Of a stretch of DNA of 64,000 nt, positions 34,305 through 41,769 are shown piece after piece. How positions within the stretch are numbered: the stretch's first letter is position 1; the number at the start of each line of letters is the position of its first letter. The notes below the pieces were generated by a model. The model saw only the letters and a list, made by a program, of their open reading frames with translations. It was not told where the DNA came from and made no database searches. Source of the stretch: Planctomycetota bacterium. GTDB lineage: Bacteria; Planctomycetota; B15-G4; SIAN01. The stretch lies in contig JAEUIC010000001.1 of the NCBI GenBank assembly GCA_016795285.1, positions 168,473 through 232,472 of the forward strand, in the 5' to 3' direction. A program made the translations under genes and the position numbers.

Positions 34305-34310
34305 TACGCT
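34305..34310 (+). promoter_or_regulatory. Candidate -10 element TACGCT of the CapK-SMR-GT operon
   Basis: TACGCT ends only 11 nt before the ATG of the adenylate-forming enzyme. If used, the transcript would have almost no leader; no Shine-Dalgarno is seen there, which fits. Confidence 0.33.
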
Positions 34311-34321
34311 GCCGGTCCCCC

Positions 34322-35692
34322 ATGCCCGAGATCGAGTTCTCGCTGCGCGACTTCTTCCACCCGCTCGCCATCGGGCAGCTCGGGCGGGCGTTCGCGCGCC
34401 ATCAGTGGGAGCCCGAGGAGAGCTGGCGCGACTGGCGCGAGCAGCGGCTGCGCGCCGTCGTGCACGCCGCCGCCACGCAGTGCGACGGTTGGCGCGAGCG
34501 GTTCGAGCGAGCGGGCGTGCGCGCCGCCGATCTGCGCACGCCGGCCGACCTCGCGCGCCTGCCGCTGCTCTCGAAGGACGACGTGCGGACGCTCGGCGCG
34601 CGACTCCACGCGCGCGATGCCGCGGCGCATCAGGCGCGCCCCTCCTTCACCAGCGGCACCACCGGCCATCCGGTCGCCTTCCTCGTCGATCGCCACGCGC
34701 GCGTGCTGGAGTTCGTCTACTACTGGCGCCACTGGAGCTGGGCCGGCTTCCGGCTCGGCCAGCGTTTCGCGCAGCTGAACGCCCACCACTTCCTGCACCG
34801 CGGCAGGCACGCGCAGGTCGCCCGCTGGCAGCCCCATCTGCGCCGCCTGATGCTGAACAGCGCGGCGCTCTCGCGCGCGAACGTAAAGGAGTACGCCGCG
34901 GCGATGCGCGCGCAGCGCGTTCGCTTCCTCAAGGGGTTGGCGAGCCCGCTCTACTTCCTCGCGCTCCTCTTCGAAGAGCACGGCATCCGCGACCTGAAGC
35001 TGCAGGCGCTCTTCTCGACCGGCGAGAACCTCGTGCCGGCGCGCCGCGCCGTGATGGAGCGCGTCTTCGGCTGCCGCGTGCTCGACTCCTACGGCTTGCT
35101 CGAGCAGGTCGCGTCGGTGAGCGAATGCCTCGAGGGCGGCTACCACGTGAACAGCGACTACTGCCACCACGAGTTCCTGCCGACCGCGTTCGCGACGCCC
35201 GACGGCCGGCCGCTCCACGCGATCGTCGGCACGTCGCTGCACAACCGCTCGATGCCGCTGCTGCGCTACGACGTCGGCGACCTGGTCGAGCTCGCCCCGC
35301 CTGACGCGCGCTGTCCGTGCGGCCGGAGCCTCCCGCTGGTGAAGGCGATCCACGGTCGCACCGAGGATGCGGTGGTGACGCCCGACGGTCGCTGCGTGAC
35401 GGCGCTCTTCGTGGTGCCCGACCTCGTCGACGGCGTGGTCGGCGTCCAGTTCGTGCAGGAGGAGGCGGCGGCGCTCTGCATCCGCGTGGTGCCGGGGCCG
35501 GCGTTCGACGCGACGCACCGGCGCGACTTCATCGCGTGGGCAGAGCGGCTGGTGGGGCCGACGATGAGGGTGCGCCTCGAGGAGGTCGCGCCCGACGGCC
35601 TGAAGCGCGGCCCGACCGGCAAAGTGCCGCTGGTCCTCTCCAACGTGCCGCGCGCCCGCGCGATCGCGAGCGGCAGCGAGACGGCGCTGTGA
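34322..35692 (+). CDS. PaaK/CapK-like adenylate-forming enzyme
   Basis: 456 aa, phenylacetate-CoA ligase-like (CapK) branch of the ANL superfamily. The ATP-binding P-loop is SFTSGTTGHPVAFLV, ALFSTGENLVPARRAV is family-typical, DSYGLLEQVA corresponds to the adenine-binding motif, and LRYDVGDLVEL carries the conserved Asp. The C-terminal hinge/Lys region ends LKRGPTGKVPLVLSN. CapK-like members activate a carboxylic acid and often serve polysaccharide or lipid decoration rather than phenylacetate breakdown. The stop overlaps the next GTG (GTGA). Coupling to a small transporter and a GT-C transferase supports an envelope-modification role. Confidence 0.87.
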   Translation: MPEIEFSLRDFFHPLAIGQLGRAFARHQWEPEESWRDWREQRLRAVVHAAATQCDGWRERFERAGVRAADLRTPADLARLPLLSKDDVRTLGARLHARDAAAHQARPSFTSGTTGHPVAFLVDRHARVLEFVYYWRHWSWAGFRLGQRFAQLNAHHFLHRGRHAQVARWQPHLRRLMLNSAALSRANVKEYAAAMRAQRVRFLKGLASPLYFLALLFEEHGIRDLKLQALFSTGENLVPARRAVMERVFGCRVLDSYGLLEQVASVSECLEGGYHVNSDYCHHEFLPTAFATPDGRPLHAIVGTSLHNRSMPLLRYDVGDLVELAPPDARCPCGRSLPLVKAIHGRTEDAVVTPDGRCVTALFVVPDLVDGVVGVQFVQEEAAALCIRVVPGPAFDATHRRDFIAWAERLVGPTMRVRLEEVAPDGLKRGPTGKVPLVLSNVPRARAIASGSETAL

Positions 35693-36051
35693 ACGCGGGC
35701 CTCCTCTGGGTCGCGCTGTCGAGCGCGCTCTGCGTCGCTGGCCAGACGGCGGCGAAGGTCGGCCTCGATCGGCTGGCGCTCGGTGCGGCGCCGCGGGCGG
35801 TCGACCTGCTGAGGATGGCGACGGCGCCGCTCGTCTGGGTGGGCGGCGTGCTGCTGGTGGTCGGCACCGCGCTCTGGTTCCACGCGCTCTCGCGGCTCGA
35901 GCTGTCGGTGGCGCTGCCGCTCTCCTCGGTGCTGACGCTGGCGCTGTCGGTGGTCGCGGGGCGGCTCTGCTTCGGCGAGGCGCTGCCGGCGACGCGCATC
36001 GCGGGGCTGCTGCTGGCGCTCGCCGCAGCGGCGCTGATCGCGCGGCGATGA
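35689..36051 (+). CDS. SMR/EamA-type four-helix transporter
   Basis: 120 aa with four membrane helices. The first is LWVALSSALCVAGQTAAKVG and the last is AGLLLALAAAALIA; the motif ALPLSSVLTLALSVVAGRLC resembles the third and fourth helices of EmrE/ArnE-like proteins. In LPS-modification systems ArnE and ArnF of this size flip a lipid-linked sugar before ArnT transfers it. The same order here (flippase-like gene directly before a GT-C transferase, with 4-nt overlaps on both sides) suggests a lipid-linked donor flippase. Multidrug export is the alternative. Confidence 0.83.
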   Translation: MNAGLLWVALSSALCVAGQTAAKVGLDRLALGAAPRAVDLLRMATAPLVWVGGVLLVVGTALWFHALSRLELSVALPLSSVLTLALSVVAGRLCFGEALPATRIAGLLLALAAAALIARR

Positions 36052-37559
36052 AGGGCGCGGCGACGGGCGGCGCAACGTCTCGCGGCGAAGCGCGGCTCGC
36101 GACGCGCTGGCGCATCGTGCCGCTGCTGATCGCGCTACTGGCGGCGGCGCTCGAGCTCTCCTGCCTCGGTGGCCTCTACTTCCCCGACACCACCGCCTAC
36201 CTCGGCCACACCTTCGCGTCGCGCCTCGCGCTGCGCTGGCCGACCTTCAACCCCGCCTACCCGCTGCTGCTCGACGCGCTGATCGTCGCGCTGCCGGCCG
36301 CCGCGCGCATGGCGGTGCTGGTCGTGCTGCAGCAGGCGTGCGTCGCGGCGATCCCGTGGCTGACGCTGCGCTGCGGCGAGCTGCTCGGCAGGCCGCGTGT
36401 CGGCTTCGTCGCGGCGCTGCTGACCGCGCTGCATGCGCCGCTCTCGCTCTTCGCGCAGACGGCGATGAGCGACAGCCTCTTCGCCTTCCTGGTCGCGGCG
36501 AGCAGCTACTGGTTCGTGCGCGCGCTGGCGGCGCGCCGCGCGAGCGGTGGCGGCGATGCGAGCGGCGCAAGCGGCGGCGGCAGCGCGTGGCTCGCGGGGG
36601 CGCTGGCGGTCGGCGCCGTCGCGCAGCGCAGCTCCGGAGTCGCACTGCTGGCGGCGGCGGTGGTGGCGTTGCTGCTGTCGCGCCCGCGCGCCCACGCGCC
36701 GCTGCTGCTCCGCTACCTCGCCGGCGCCGCGCTGATGCTGGCCGCGGTGCTGGCCAAGAACTTCGTCGACTACGGGCGCGTGACGCTGGTCGAGGGCAGG
36801 GGAATCCATCTCTTCTGCCGCGTGGCCGCGCGCGAACGCGCCTTCCCGCCCACTCCCGAGGTGGAGCGACTCGAGGCGCTGGCGCGCCGCAACGGCCACG
36901 AATCGCTCGCCTTCCCGCAAGCGGGCTGGCGCCTCCACGCGCTGCTGATCGAGCAGGAGCGGCTCGACCCCGACAGCGCCGACGCGCTGCTCGAGACGGC
37001 CGCGCTGCAGGCGCTGCGCGTCGATCCGCGGCGCAGCTTCGCGCTCACCATCGACTCGATGGTGCAGAACGTCGCGCGCGAGGACGCCGCGAGCTACACG
37101 ATCCGCTCGGTCTGGGAGCGCGCCGAGTGGGAGCGCTTCGAGGCGCGCACCGAGCGGCTCTGGGCCGGCTACCTCGACCGCGTCGAGCTCGGTCGCCGCC
37201 TGCTGCCGCCCTACCCGCCGCGCGCCGCCGCGGACGACGCGCGCGTGCGGTTGCTGCAGCTCTGGTCGCGCCATGCGCGCGCTTGGTGCGGCGGCTGGCT
37301 GCTGCTCGCGCTGCTGGCGTGCGGGGCGATCGGCCTCTGGCGGCGCGACCCCGCGCTGCTCTTCTGCGCGGGGCTGCCGTTCGCGCAGGTGGCGGCGTCG
37401 GCGATCGGCGAGATCCCGTTCGCCGGCCACTTCGATCCGGTGGTGCCGGCGACCTGGCTCGCGCTGCTGCTGGCCAGCGCGCGGTGGGTCGAGCGACTGC
37501 ACTGCCGAAGCGAGGGCGCGCGCAGGACCGACGCGGAGAACTCGGGTCCGTCGAGCTGA
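36048..37559 (+). CDS. GT-C (GT39/ArnT-like) integral membrane glycosyltransferase
   Basis: 503 aa with about ten membrane segments in the first 240 residues and a further pair near the C-terminus. The first periplasmic loop carries the acidic motif YFPDTTAYLGHTF, as expected for the catalytic Asp of PMT/ArnT-type enzymes, and QTAMSDSLFAFLVA matches the second loop. A soluble region (about 250-390) separates the last helices. Such enzymes transfer a sugar or related group from a polyprenyl phosphate to an envelope acceptor. ATG overlaps the transporter stop (ATGA). The three-gene unit ends here; the next gene is convergent. Confidence 0.82.
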   Translation: MKGAATGGATSRGEARLATRWRIVPLLIALLAAALELSCLGGLYFPDTTAYLGHTFASRLALRWPTFNPAYPLLLDALIVALPAAARMAVLVVLQQACVAAIPWLTLRCGELLGRPRVGFVAALLTALHAPLSLFAQTAMSDSLFAFLVAASSYWFVRALAARRASGGGDASGASGGGSAWLAGALAVGAVAQRSSGVALLAAAVVALLLSRPRAHAPLLLRYLAGAALMLAAVLAKNFVDYGRVTLVEGRGIHLFCRVAARERAFPPTPEVERLEALARRNGHESLAFPQAGWRLHALLIEQERLDPDSADALLETAALQALRVDPRRSFALTIDSMVQNVAREDAASYTIRSVWERAEWERFEARTERLWAGYLDRVELGRRLLPPYPPRAAADDARVRLLQLWSRHARAWCGGWLLLALLACGAIGLWRRDPALLFCAGLPFAQVAASAIGEIPFAGHFDPVVPATWLALLLASARWVERLHCRSEGARRTDAENSGPSS

Positions 37560-37581
37560 GTCGCGAGGCCCCGCTCGTGGC

Positions 37582-39237
37582 TCAGCTTCCAGCGAGCGCG
37601 GCGCGCGCCTCTGCCGTCGGCCCGTAATCGGGATCGCGCGAGCTGCGCAGGTAGGCGGTGAGCGCCACGAGCGGCAGCGGATCGGCGGGACGGCCCGCGT
37701 GCACGTCGGCGGCGGCCCCTTCGTCGATCACCGCGAAGAACTTCCAGTCGTGCGCCTCGCGGCCCTTCGCCACCAGCAGCGCGCGAGCGGCCGCTCGATA
37801 GGCGTCGACCGCCTGCGGATCGCCGCGCGCGTCGTCGAGCGCGCGCAGCAACGCCACCGAGAGCGCGCGGCGCTCGACGCGGCCGTGGTCGGCGAGCAGC
37901 TCGGCGGCACGCGAAGCACGCGACGAGTTCGACGCGGTCGACGCGGAGGGCGAGGTCGGCGGCAGCGCGGCGGCGTCGCGGGCGAGCGCGTCGAGCGAGG
38001 CGGCCGCCTCGTCGCCGTGCGGGCCGCCGAACGCCTTGCGCCAGAGCGGGCACCACGACGCCGCCTGGAAGAGCGCGGTGAACTGCAACTCGCGGTCGGT
38101 GCTGCGTGCGGCGAGCTCGCGCAGCGCGCGGATCGACGTCGCGGCGTGGACCGAGAGGAGCTTCGGATTCTCGAGCAGCAGCTCGAGCGCCACGCGCTCG
38201 GCCGCCGCGAAGCCGTGCTGCAGCGCGAGCTCGGGCGGGAGGGCGCGCAGCAGCGCGCTCATCGCGGCCAGCGCGTTGCCGCTCGATTCGCCGAGCGCCG
38301 CGCGGGAGAAGGGCGGGAGCTCACCGGCAGGCGGCAGCGCCGGAGTGCCGGGCAGCGGCGGCGCGAGGCTGCCGCGTGGCGCGAGCGGGTAGGGCGACGG
38401 CGCGGCCAGCGCGGGCCGCTCGGCCAGCAGGCGGCGGGCGAGTCCGCGGCTCGCGACGTGGGGGGCGAGCGTGTCGGTGCGGCCGGCCAGCACGAAGCCG
38501 TGCACCAGCGCGCGCAAGAGCGGCTCGGCGTGCTGCCAGCCGAGCAGGTCGAGCAGGCGGAAGGCGGCGGTGCCGAAGATCGGGTGGTGGCCGACGTCGG
38601 CGAAGTCGCGCAGCGTGAAGGGGAGCAGCGCGGCGAGGACGACGTCGGGCGGGGCCGTGCGGTGGAGCGCGGTGACGGCGGCATCGGCTGCCTCGAGGTC
38701 GAACTCGTCGAGCGCGGCAGCGAGCTCAGCGCCGGCGCGCGCGGCGGCCGGCAGCACCTTCGGCGGCGGCGGCAGCGACCACGGCGAGCGCGTCGCCATG
38801 GCCGCTTGCGACTGCTTGTAGACCTGCAGCGCGAAGAGGAAGGGCAGCGGCTGCTCTGCCGGCGGCAGCGCGGCCGCGACCGAGCCGATCGCCGGCAGCT
38901 GCAGCACGCAGTGGAAGTGGAAGCCGACCGGGCGCGGACGGATGTCCTCGAGGCCGGCCAGCAGCGTCGCCGCGGCGAGCTCGGCGAGCGGCAGCCCCGC
39001 GCGCAGCCGTGCCACCGCCGCCGGCACGATCGCGTCGAGCGGCGTCTCGCGGACGAAGCGCAGCAGCTCGAGCCGATCGCCCGCGCTGCCATGGGTCGGC
39101 CGCGCCGCGAGCTGCCCCGCCGTCAGCCCCCCGAACGCGGCCGCCGACGACGCCCACGCGCCCGACGCCAGCGCCCCCGACGCCAGCGTCGCGCGCCCCA
39201 CCTGCCCCAAGAACTCCCGCCGCGTCGGCTCGCCCAT
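37582..39237 (-). CDS. Tat-exported protein of unknown function
   Basis: 551 aa. The N-terminus MGEPTRREFLGQVGRATLAS is a twin-arginine signal (TRREFLG) followed by an Ala-rich core, so the protein is exported folded, often a sign of a cofactor. The mature part is mostly helical with His-containing motifs VGFHFHCVLQLP and ADVGHHPIFGTAAF, which could be metal ligands. A Ser/Ala-rich low-complexity patch lies near 430-450. I do not recognise the family. Residue patterns such as GLARRLLAERP and FVLAGRTDTLAPHVASRG give no enzyme class. It stands alone between the GT-C gene (convergent) and a repeat-rich gap. Confidence 0.8.
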   Translation of the reverse strand: MGEPTRREFLGQVGRATLASGALASGAWASSAAAFGGLTAGQLAARPTHGSAGDRLELLRFVRETPLDAIVPAAVARLRAGLPLAELAAATLLAGLEDIRPRPVGFHFHCVLQLPAIGSVAAALPPAEQPLPFLFALQVYKQSQAAMATRSPWSLPPPPKVLPAAARAGAELAAALDEFDLEAADAAVTALHRTAPPDVVLAALLPFTLRDFADVGHHPIFGTAAFRLLDLLGWQHAEPLLRALVHGFVLAGRTDTLAPHVASRGLARRLLAERPALAAPSPYPLAPRGSLAPPLPGTPALPPAGELPPFSRAALGESSGNALAAMSALLRALPPELALQHGFAAAERVALELLLENPKLLSVHAATSIRALRELAARSTDRELQFTALFQAASWCPLWRKAFGGPHGDEAAASLDALARDAAALPPTSPSASTASNSSRASRAAELLADHGRVERRALSVALLRALDDARGDPQAVDAYRAAARALLVAKGREAHDWKFFAVIDEGAAADVHAGRPADPLPLVALTAYLRSSRDPDYGPTAEARAALAGS

Positions 39238-39297
39238 GCCTCTCCCTACGCCACCCCCACCCGAAAGTGCCCCGCCCCGATTCGGGTGCCCGACTCA

Positions 39298-39382
39298 GGT
39301 GCCGGGGAGTTTCCGTCCGGCCGGGTGCCGGACTCAGGTGCCGGGGAGTTTCCGTCCGGCCAGGTGCCGGGGAGTTTCCGTC
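39298..39382 (+). repeat. Class I repeat, three direct copies
   Basis: GGTGCCGGGGAGTTTCCGTC occurs exactly at 39298-39317, 39337-39356 and 39363-39382. Partial copies (GGGTGCC then GACTCA) lie just before the first and between the first two. These fill the 378-bp gap between the Tat protein and the small membrane protein together with class II units. Confidence 0.9.
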
Positions 39383-39440
39383 CGACCCGGTGGCGGGGTT
39401 GATTCTTCACCACGGGTGGCGGGGTCGATTCTTCCGCGCC
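39363..39440 (+). repeat. Left arm of a ~76-bp inverted repeat pair
   Basis: This segment (one class I unit plus two class II units) is the reverse complement of 40131-40206 with about four mismatches. The two arms flank the 151-aa membrane-protein gene at 39616-40071 in opposite orientation. A simple unit-by-unit gain would not be expected to give the same unit order and spacing on both sides. Confidence 0.85.
39389..39434 (+). repeat. Class II repeat, two direct copies
   Basis: GGTGGCGGGGTTGATTCTTC at 39389-39408 and the same with one change (TCGATT) at 39415-39434. It has the same ten-base core as class I but a different ten-base tail. Confidence 0.88.
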
Positions 39441-39615
39441 GTCGACCACCGCCGGCGGCAAGCAAAGGCGGTGAGCGGCGCGCGAAACGGGGCCTCCACG
39501 AGCGCCTCGAACGACGCTGGTCGAGTTCGAGCCGCGTGAGGCGATCATCGAGGACGTGCCGGACGGCCGTTCGCGGGGTCGCCGCTCCGAGCAGCGGCTG
39601 CAGGGGGAGATCGCG

Positions 39616-40071
39616 ATGTCTTCGTGGGTTCGCGCGGCATCGGCCGCCGGAGTGATCTTCGTGCTCGGCACGCCCATCGACCACGCGCTCCTGTTCGAAC
39701 CGTTCGTCGTCGCCGCCGCACGGGCGGGGCGCGATCTCGCCAGCGCGGGCGGCGGTGCGGCGAGCCACTACCTCCTGCGATTCGTGCTCGGCGCCGTGGT
39801 CGGCTCGCTCGTCTGGTTCGCGCGACCGCGGCTCGGCCGGCGGGTCGGCAGCGCACTGCTGCTGGGATTCCTGCTGTGGCTGCTCGCCTATCCGGCGCTC
39901 GTGATGCAACACGAACTGTTCGGGGTGCTGCCGGCGGCCACTGCGCGCAAGGTCCTGGGGTTCGGGCTGCTGCAGATGACCCTCGCCGCGCTCGCGGCCA
40001 CGTTCGCCTCGCGCGACGTCGCCCCCGCCGCGCCGCCACCACCGCTCGACACGTCGAGCTCGCCACGCTGA
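39616..40071 (+). CDS. Small integral membrane protein, unknown function
   Basis: 151 aa with three or four hydrophobic segments (near residues 8-40, 55-72, 78-100 and 112-135; for example LLLGFLLWLLAYPALVM). The tail is Pro/Ser-rich (APPPPPLDTSSSPR). The general pattern resembles small uncharacterised membrane proteins of Planctomycetes, but I cannot assign a family. GGGGGAGA lies 7 nt before the ATG at 39616, which supports the start. The gene is bracketed by nearly identical inverted repeat arms (39363-39440 and 40131-40206), so gene plus arms could be a mobile or recombining cassette. Confidence 0.7.
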   Translation: MSSWVRAASAAGVIFVLGTPIDHALLFEPFVVAAARAGRDLASAGGGAASHYLLRFVLGAVVGSLVWFARPRLGRRVGSALLLGFLLWLLAYPALVMQHELFGVLPAATARKVLGFGLLQMTLAALAATFASRDVAPAAPPPPLDTSSSPR

Positions 40072-40130
40072 GTGCGCGCGAGCGGCCGCTGTCGAATCAC
40101 CGCCGTCGCGCTCGCCGAGCGGCACCGGGC

Positions 40131-40206
40131 CGCGGAAGAATCAACCCCGCCACCCGTGGTGAAGAATCAACCCCGCCACCGCGGCAGACGGAAACTCCCC
40201 GGCACC
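40131..40206 (-). repeat. Right arm of the ~76-bp inverted repeat pair
   Basis: Reverse complement of 39363-39440, containing two class II units (40135-40154 and 40161-40180) and one class I unit (40187-40206). Differences are limited to the six-base joint between class I and class II and one base in a class II tail. Confidence 0.85.
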
Positions 40207-40234
40207 CGGTTCACGGTGCCGGGGAGTTTCCGTC
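40187..40234. repeat. Perfect 20-bp hairpin of two class I repeats
   Basis: A minus-orientation class I unit (40187-40206) and a plus-orientation unit (40215-40234) are exact reverse complements, separated by 8 nt. RNA from either strand would fold into a 20-bp stem. It lies about 170 bp before the RiPP precursor gene; the rest of this 331-bp gap holds no gene I can support. Confidence 0.88.
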
Positions 40235-40402
40235 CGGCGGGCGGACGTCCGGACGGGCGGTGGGCTCCGTAGTGAAACCGGGACGGGGCATCGGTCATCG
40301 GTGCGCCGTCGTCCGCGACGACGCGGCCGTGGGGTCGCGCCTCGAGTTGCGGGCTCTCCGGTGCCCGGCGCTGCCGCGGCCTCCTGGTGGTGAGGGAATT
40401 CG

Positions 40403-40759
40403 ATGAAGCTCTCTTCGTGCGATCTGAGTCTGGTCCTGGCGTTGGCGGCGGGCGGCGTGCTGGCCGGCGCATCCGCGGGTTGCAGCAGCAGCCAGTCGCA
40501 GGCGGCCAGCGACAAGCACGCCTGCAAGGGGCTGAACAGCTGCAAGGGCAAGGGCGCCTGCGCGACGGCGGAGAACTCCTGCGCCGGCAAGAACAGCTGC
40601 AAGGGGAAGGGCGGCTGCGCGTCGGCCGACGCCAAGCACGCGTGCGCGGGCAAGAACGCCTGCAAGGGGATGGGCGGCTGCAAGACCGACAAGAACGCCT
40701 GCCGCGGCATGAACGAGTGCGCCGGCAAGGGCGGCTGCGCGGTCCCCTCGAAGCACTGA
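40403..40759 (+). CDS. Cys-repeat RiPP precursor (bufferin/HvfA-like), lipoprotein-type leader
   Basis: 118 aa. A signal sequence with a lipobox (AGASAGC, Cys27) precedes a low-complexity core with 12 cysteines in four triplets, each spaced C-x5-C-x5-C (Cys 41/47/53, 60/66/72, 81/87/93 and 100/106/112). The consensus is C-[KAR]-G-x-N-x-C-[KA]-G-x-G-[GA]-C. Such Gly/Lys/Cys repeats next to MNIO (DUF692) enzymes are precursors of copper-binding bufferin/HvfA-type peptides whose Cys residues are oxidatively modified. GAGGG lies 6 nt before the ATG. The next two genes encode the expected MNIO enzyme and partner. Probable role: exported metal (copper) buffering; the actual modification is unknown. 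Confidence 0.85.
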   Translation: MKLSSCDLSLVLALAAGGVLAGASAGCSSSQSQAASDKHACKGLNSCKGKGACATAENSCAGKNSCKGKGGCASADAKHACAGKNACKGMGGCKTDKNACRGMNECAGKGGCAVPSKH

Positions 40760-40863
40760 GCGCGCTCGAACCAGCATCCCGTCCGAGTCCGCGTCGCGGC
40801 GGCGGCGCAACGCACGGCAGCGCGCCGTGTCGCGTCGCCGCCGCGCACCTCGAGGAAGCTCTC

Positions 40864-41769
40864 GTGCCCTCCCGCCCCACGCCGCCTCGCCCCGCCCCGC
40901 CGCGCAACCGCTTCGGCCTGCCCCACCTCGGGCTCGGCCTCGGCCTGCGCACCGTCCACTACGAGGCGCTGCTGGCGACGCGCCCCGCCGTCGGCTTCTT
41001 CGAGCTGCTCACCGAGAACTACCTCGCCACCGACGGCCGCCCGGCGCGGATCGCGGAGCAGTTCGCCGAGCAGTGGCCGCTCGTGCTGCACGGCGTCTCG
41101 ATGTCGCTCGGCAGCGCCGATCGGCTCGACTTCGGCTACCTGCGGCAGCTGAAGCAGCTCGCAGAGCGCGTGAACGCGGTCTGGCTCGGCGACCACGTCT
41201 GCTTCACGGGCGTCGCCGGCCGCAACAGCCACGATCTGCTGCCGCTGCCCTACGACGAGGCGAACCTGCGTCACCTCGTGCGCAAGGTGAGGGCGGCGCA
41301 GGAGTTCCTCGAGCGGCCGCTCGTGCTGGAGAACCCGTCGACCTACGTCACCTTCGGCCGCTCGACGATGGGCGAGGCGGAGTTCCTGGCGCGCCTCGCC
41401 GACGAGGCTGACTGCGCGCTGCTGCTCGACGTGAACAACGTCTACGTCTCGTGCCGCAACCACGGGTGGGACGCCGCCGACTACCTCGCGGCGATCCCGT
41501 ACGACCGCGTCGTGCAGATCCACCTCGCCGGCCACACCGACCACGGCACCCACTGCATCGACACCCACAGCGCGCCGGTCTGCGATCCGGTCTGGCAGCT
41601 CTACGCCGAGGTCGAGCGGCGAAGCGGCGGCCGCTCGACGCTGCTCGAGTGGGACGAGGAGATCCCGCCGCTCGCCGACACGCTGGCCGAGCTGCAGAAG
41701 GCGCGCCGATTCCAGGCGAGCGGCGCGCGCCGACTCGTGCGCGCCGGCGCCGTCGGGAGCGGCACATGA
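40864..41769 (+). CDS. MNIO-family (DUF692) RiPP-modifying iron enzyme
   Basis: 301-aa TIM-barrel enzyme of the multinuclear non-haem iron oxidative family (BufB/HvfB-like), expected to oxidise cysteines of the precursor. Signatures include LGLGLRTVHYEALLATRP, FFELLTENYLA, PLVLHGVSMSLGS, WLGDHVCFTG, LVLENPSTYVTF, LLLDVNNVYVSC and QIHLAGHTDHG. These supply the conserved His/Asp/Glu/Asn metal ligands. The start is GTG at 40864, with GAGGAAG 5 nt upstream; no ATG lies nearby in frame. The stop overlaps the partner gene (ATGA). The gene lies 104 bp after the precursor. Confidence 0.92.
   Translation: MPSRPTPPRPAPPRNRFGLPHLGLGLGLRTVHYEALLATRPAVGFFELLTENYLATDGRPARIAEQFAEQWPLVLHGVSMSLGSADRLDFGYLRQLKQLAERVNAVWLGDHVCFTGVAGRNSHDLLPLPYDEANLRHLVRKVRAAQEFLERPLVLENPSTYVTFGRSTMGEAEFLARLADEADCALLLDVNNVYVSCRNHGWDAADYLAAIPYDRVVQIHLAGHTDHGTHCIDTHSAPVCDPVWQLYAEVERRSGGRSTLLEWDEEIPPLADTLAELQKARRFQASGARRLVRAGAVGSGT

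Noticed and set aside
34322..35692. Phenylacetate degradation gene paaK.
   Set aside because: No other phenylacetate genes nearby; the coupled flippase-like and GT-C genes point to envelope modification, so no paaK symbol is given.
39298..39382. GGGGAGTTTCC inside class I repeats resembles a eukaryotic kappa-B site.
   Set aside because: Coincidence: the host is bacterial and the match lies in a dispersed bacterial repeat.
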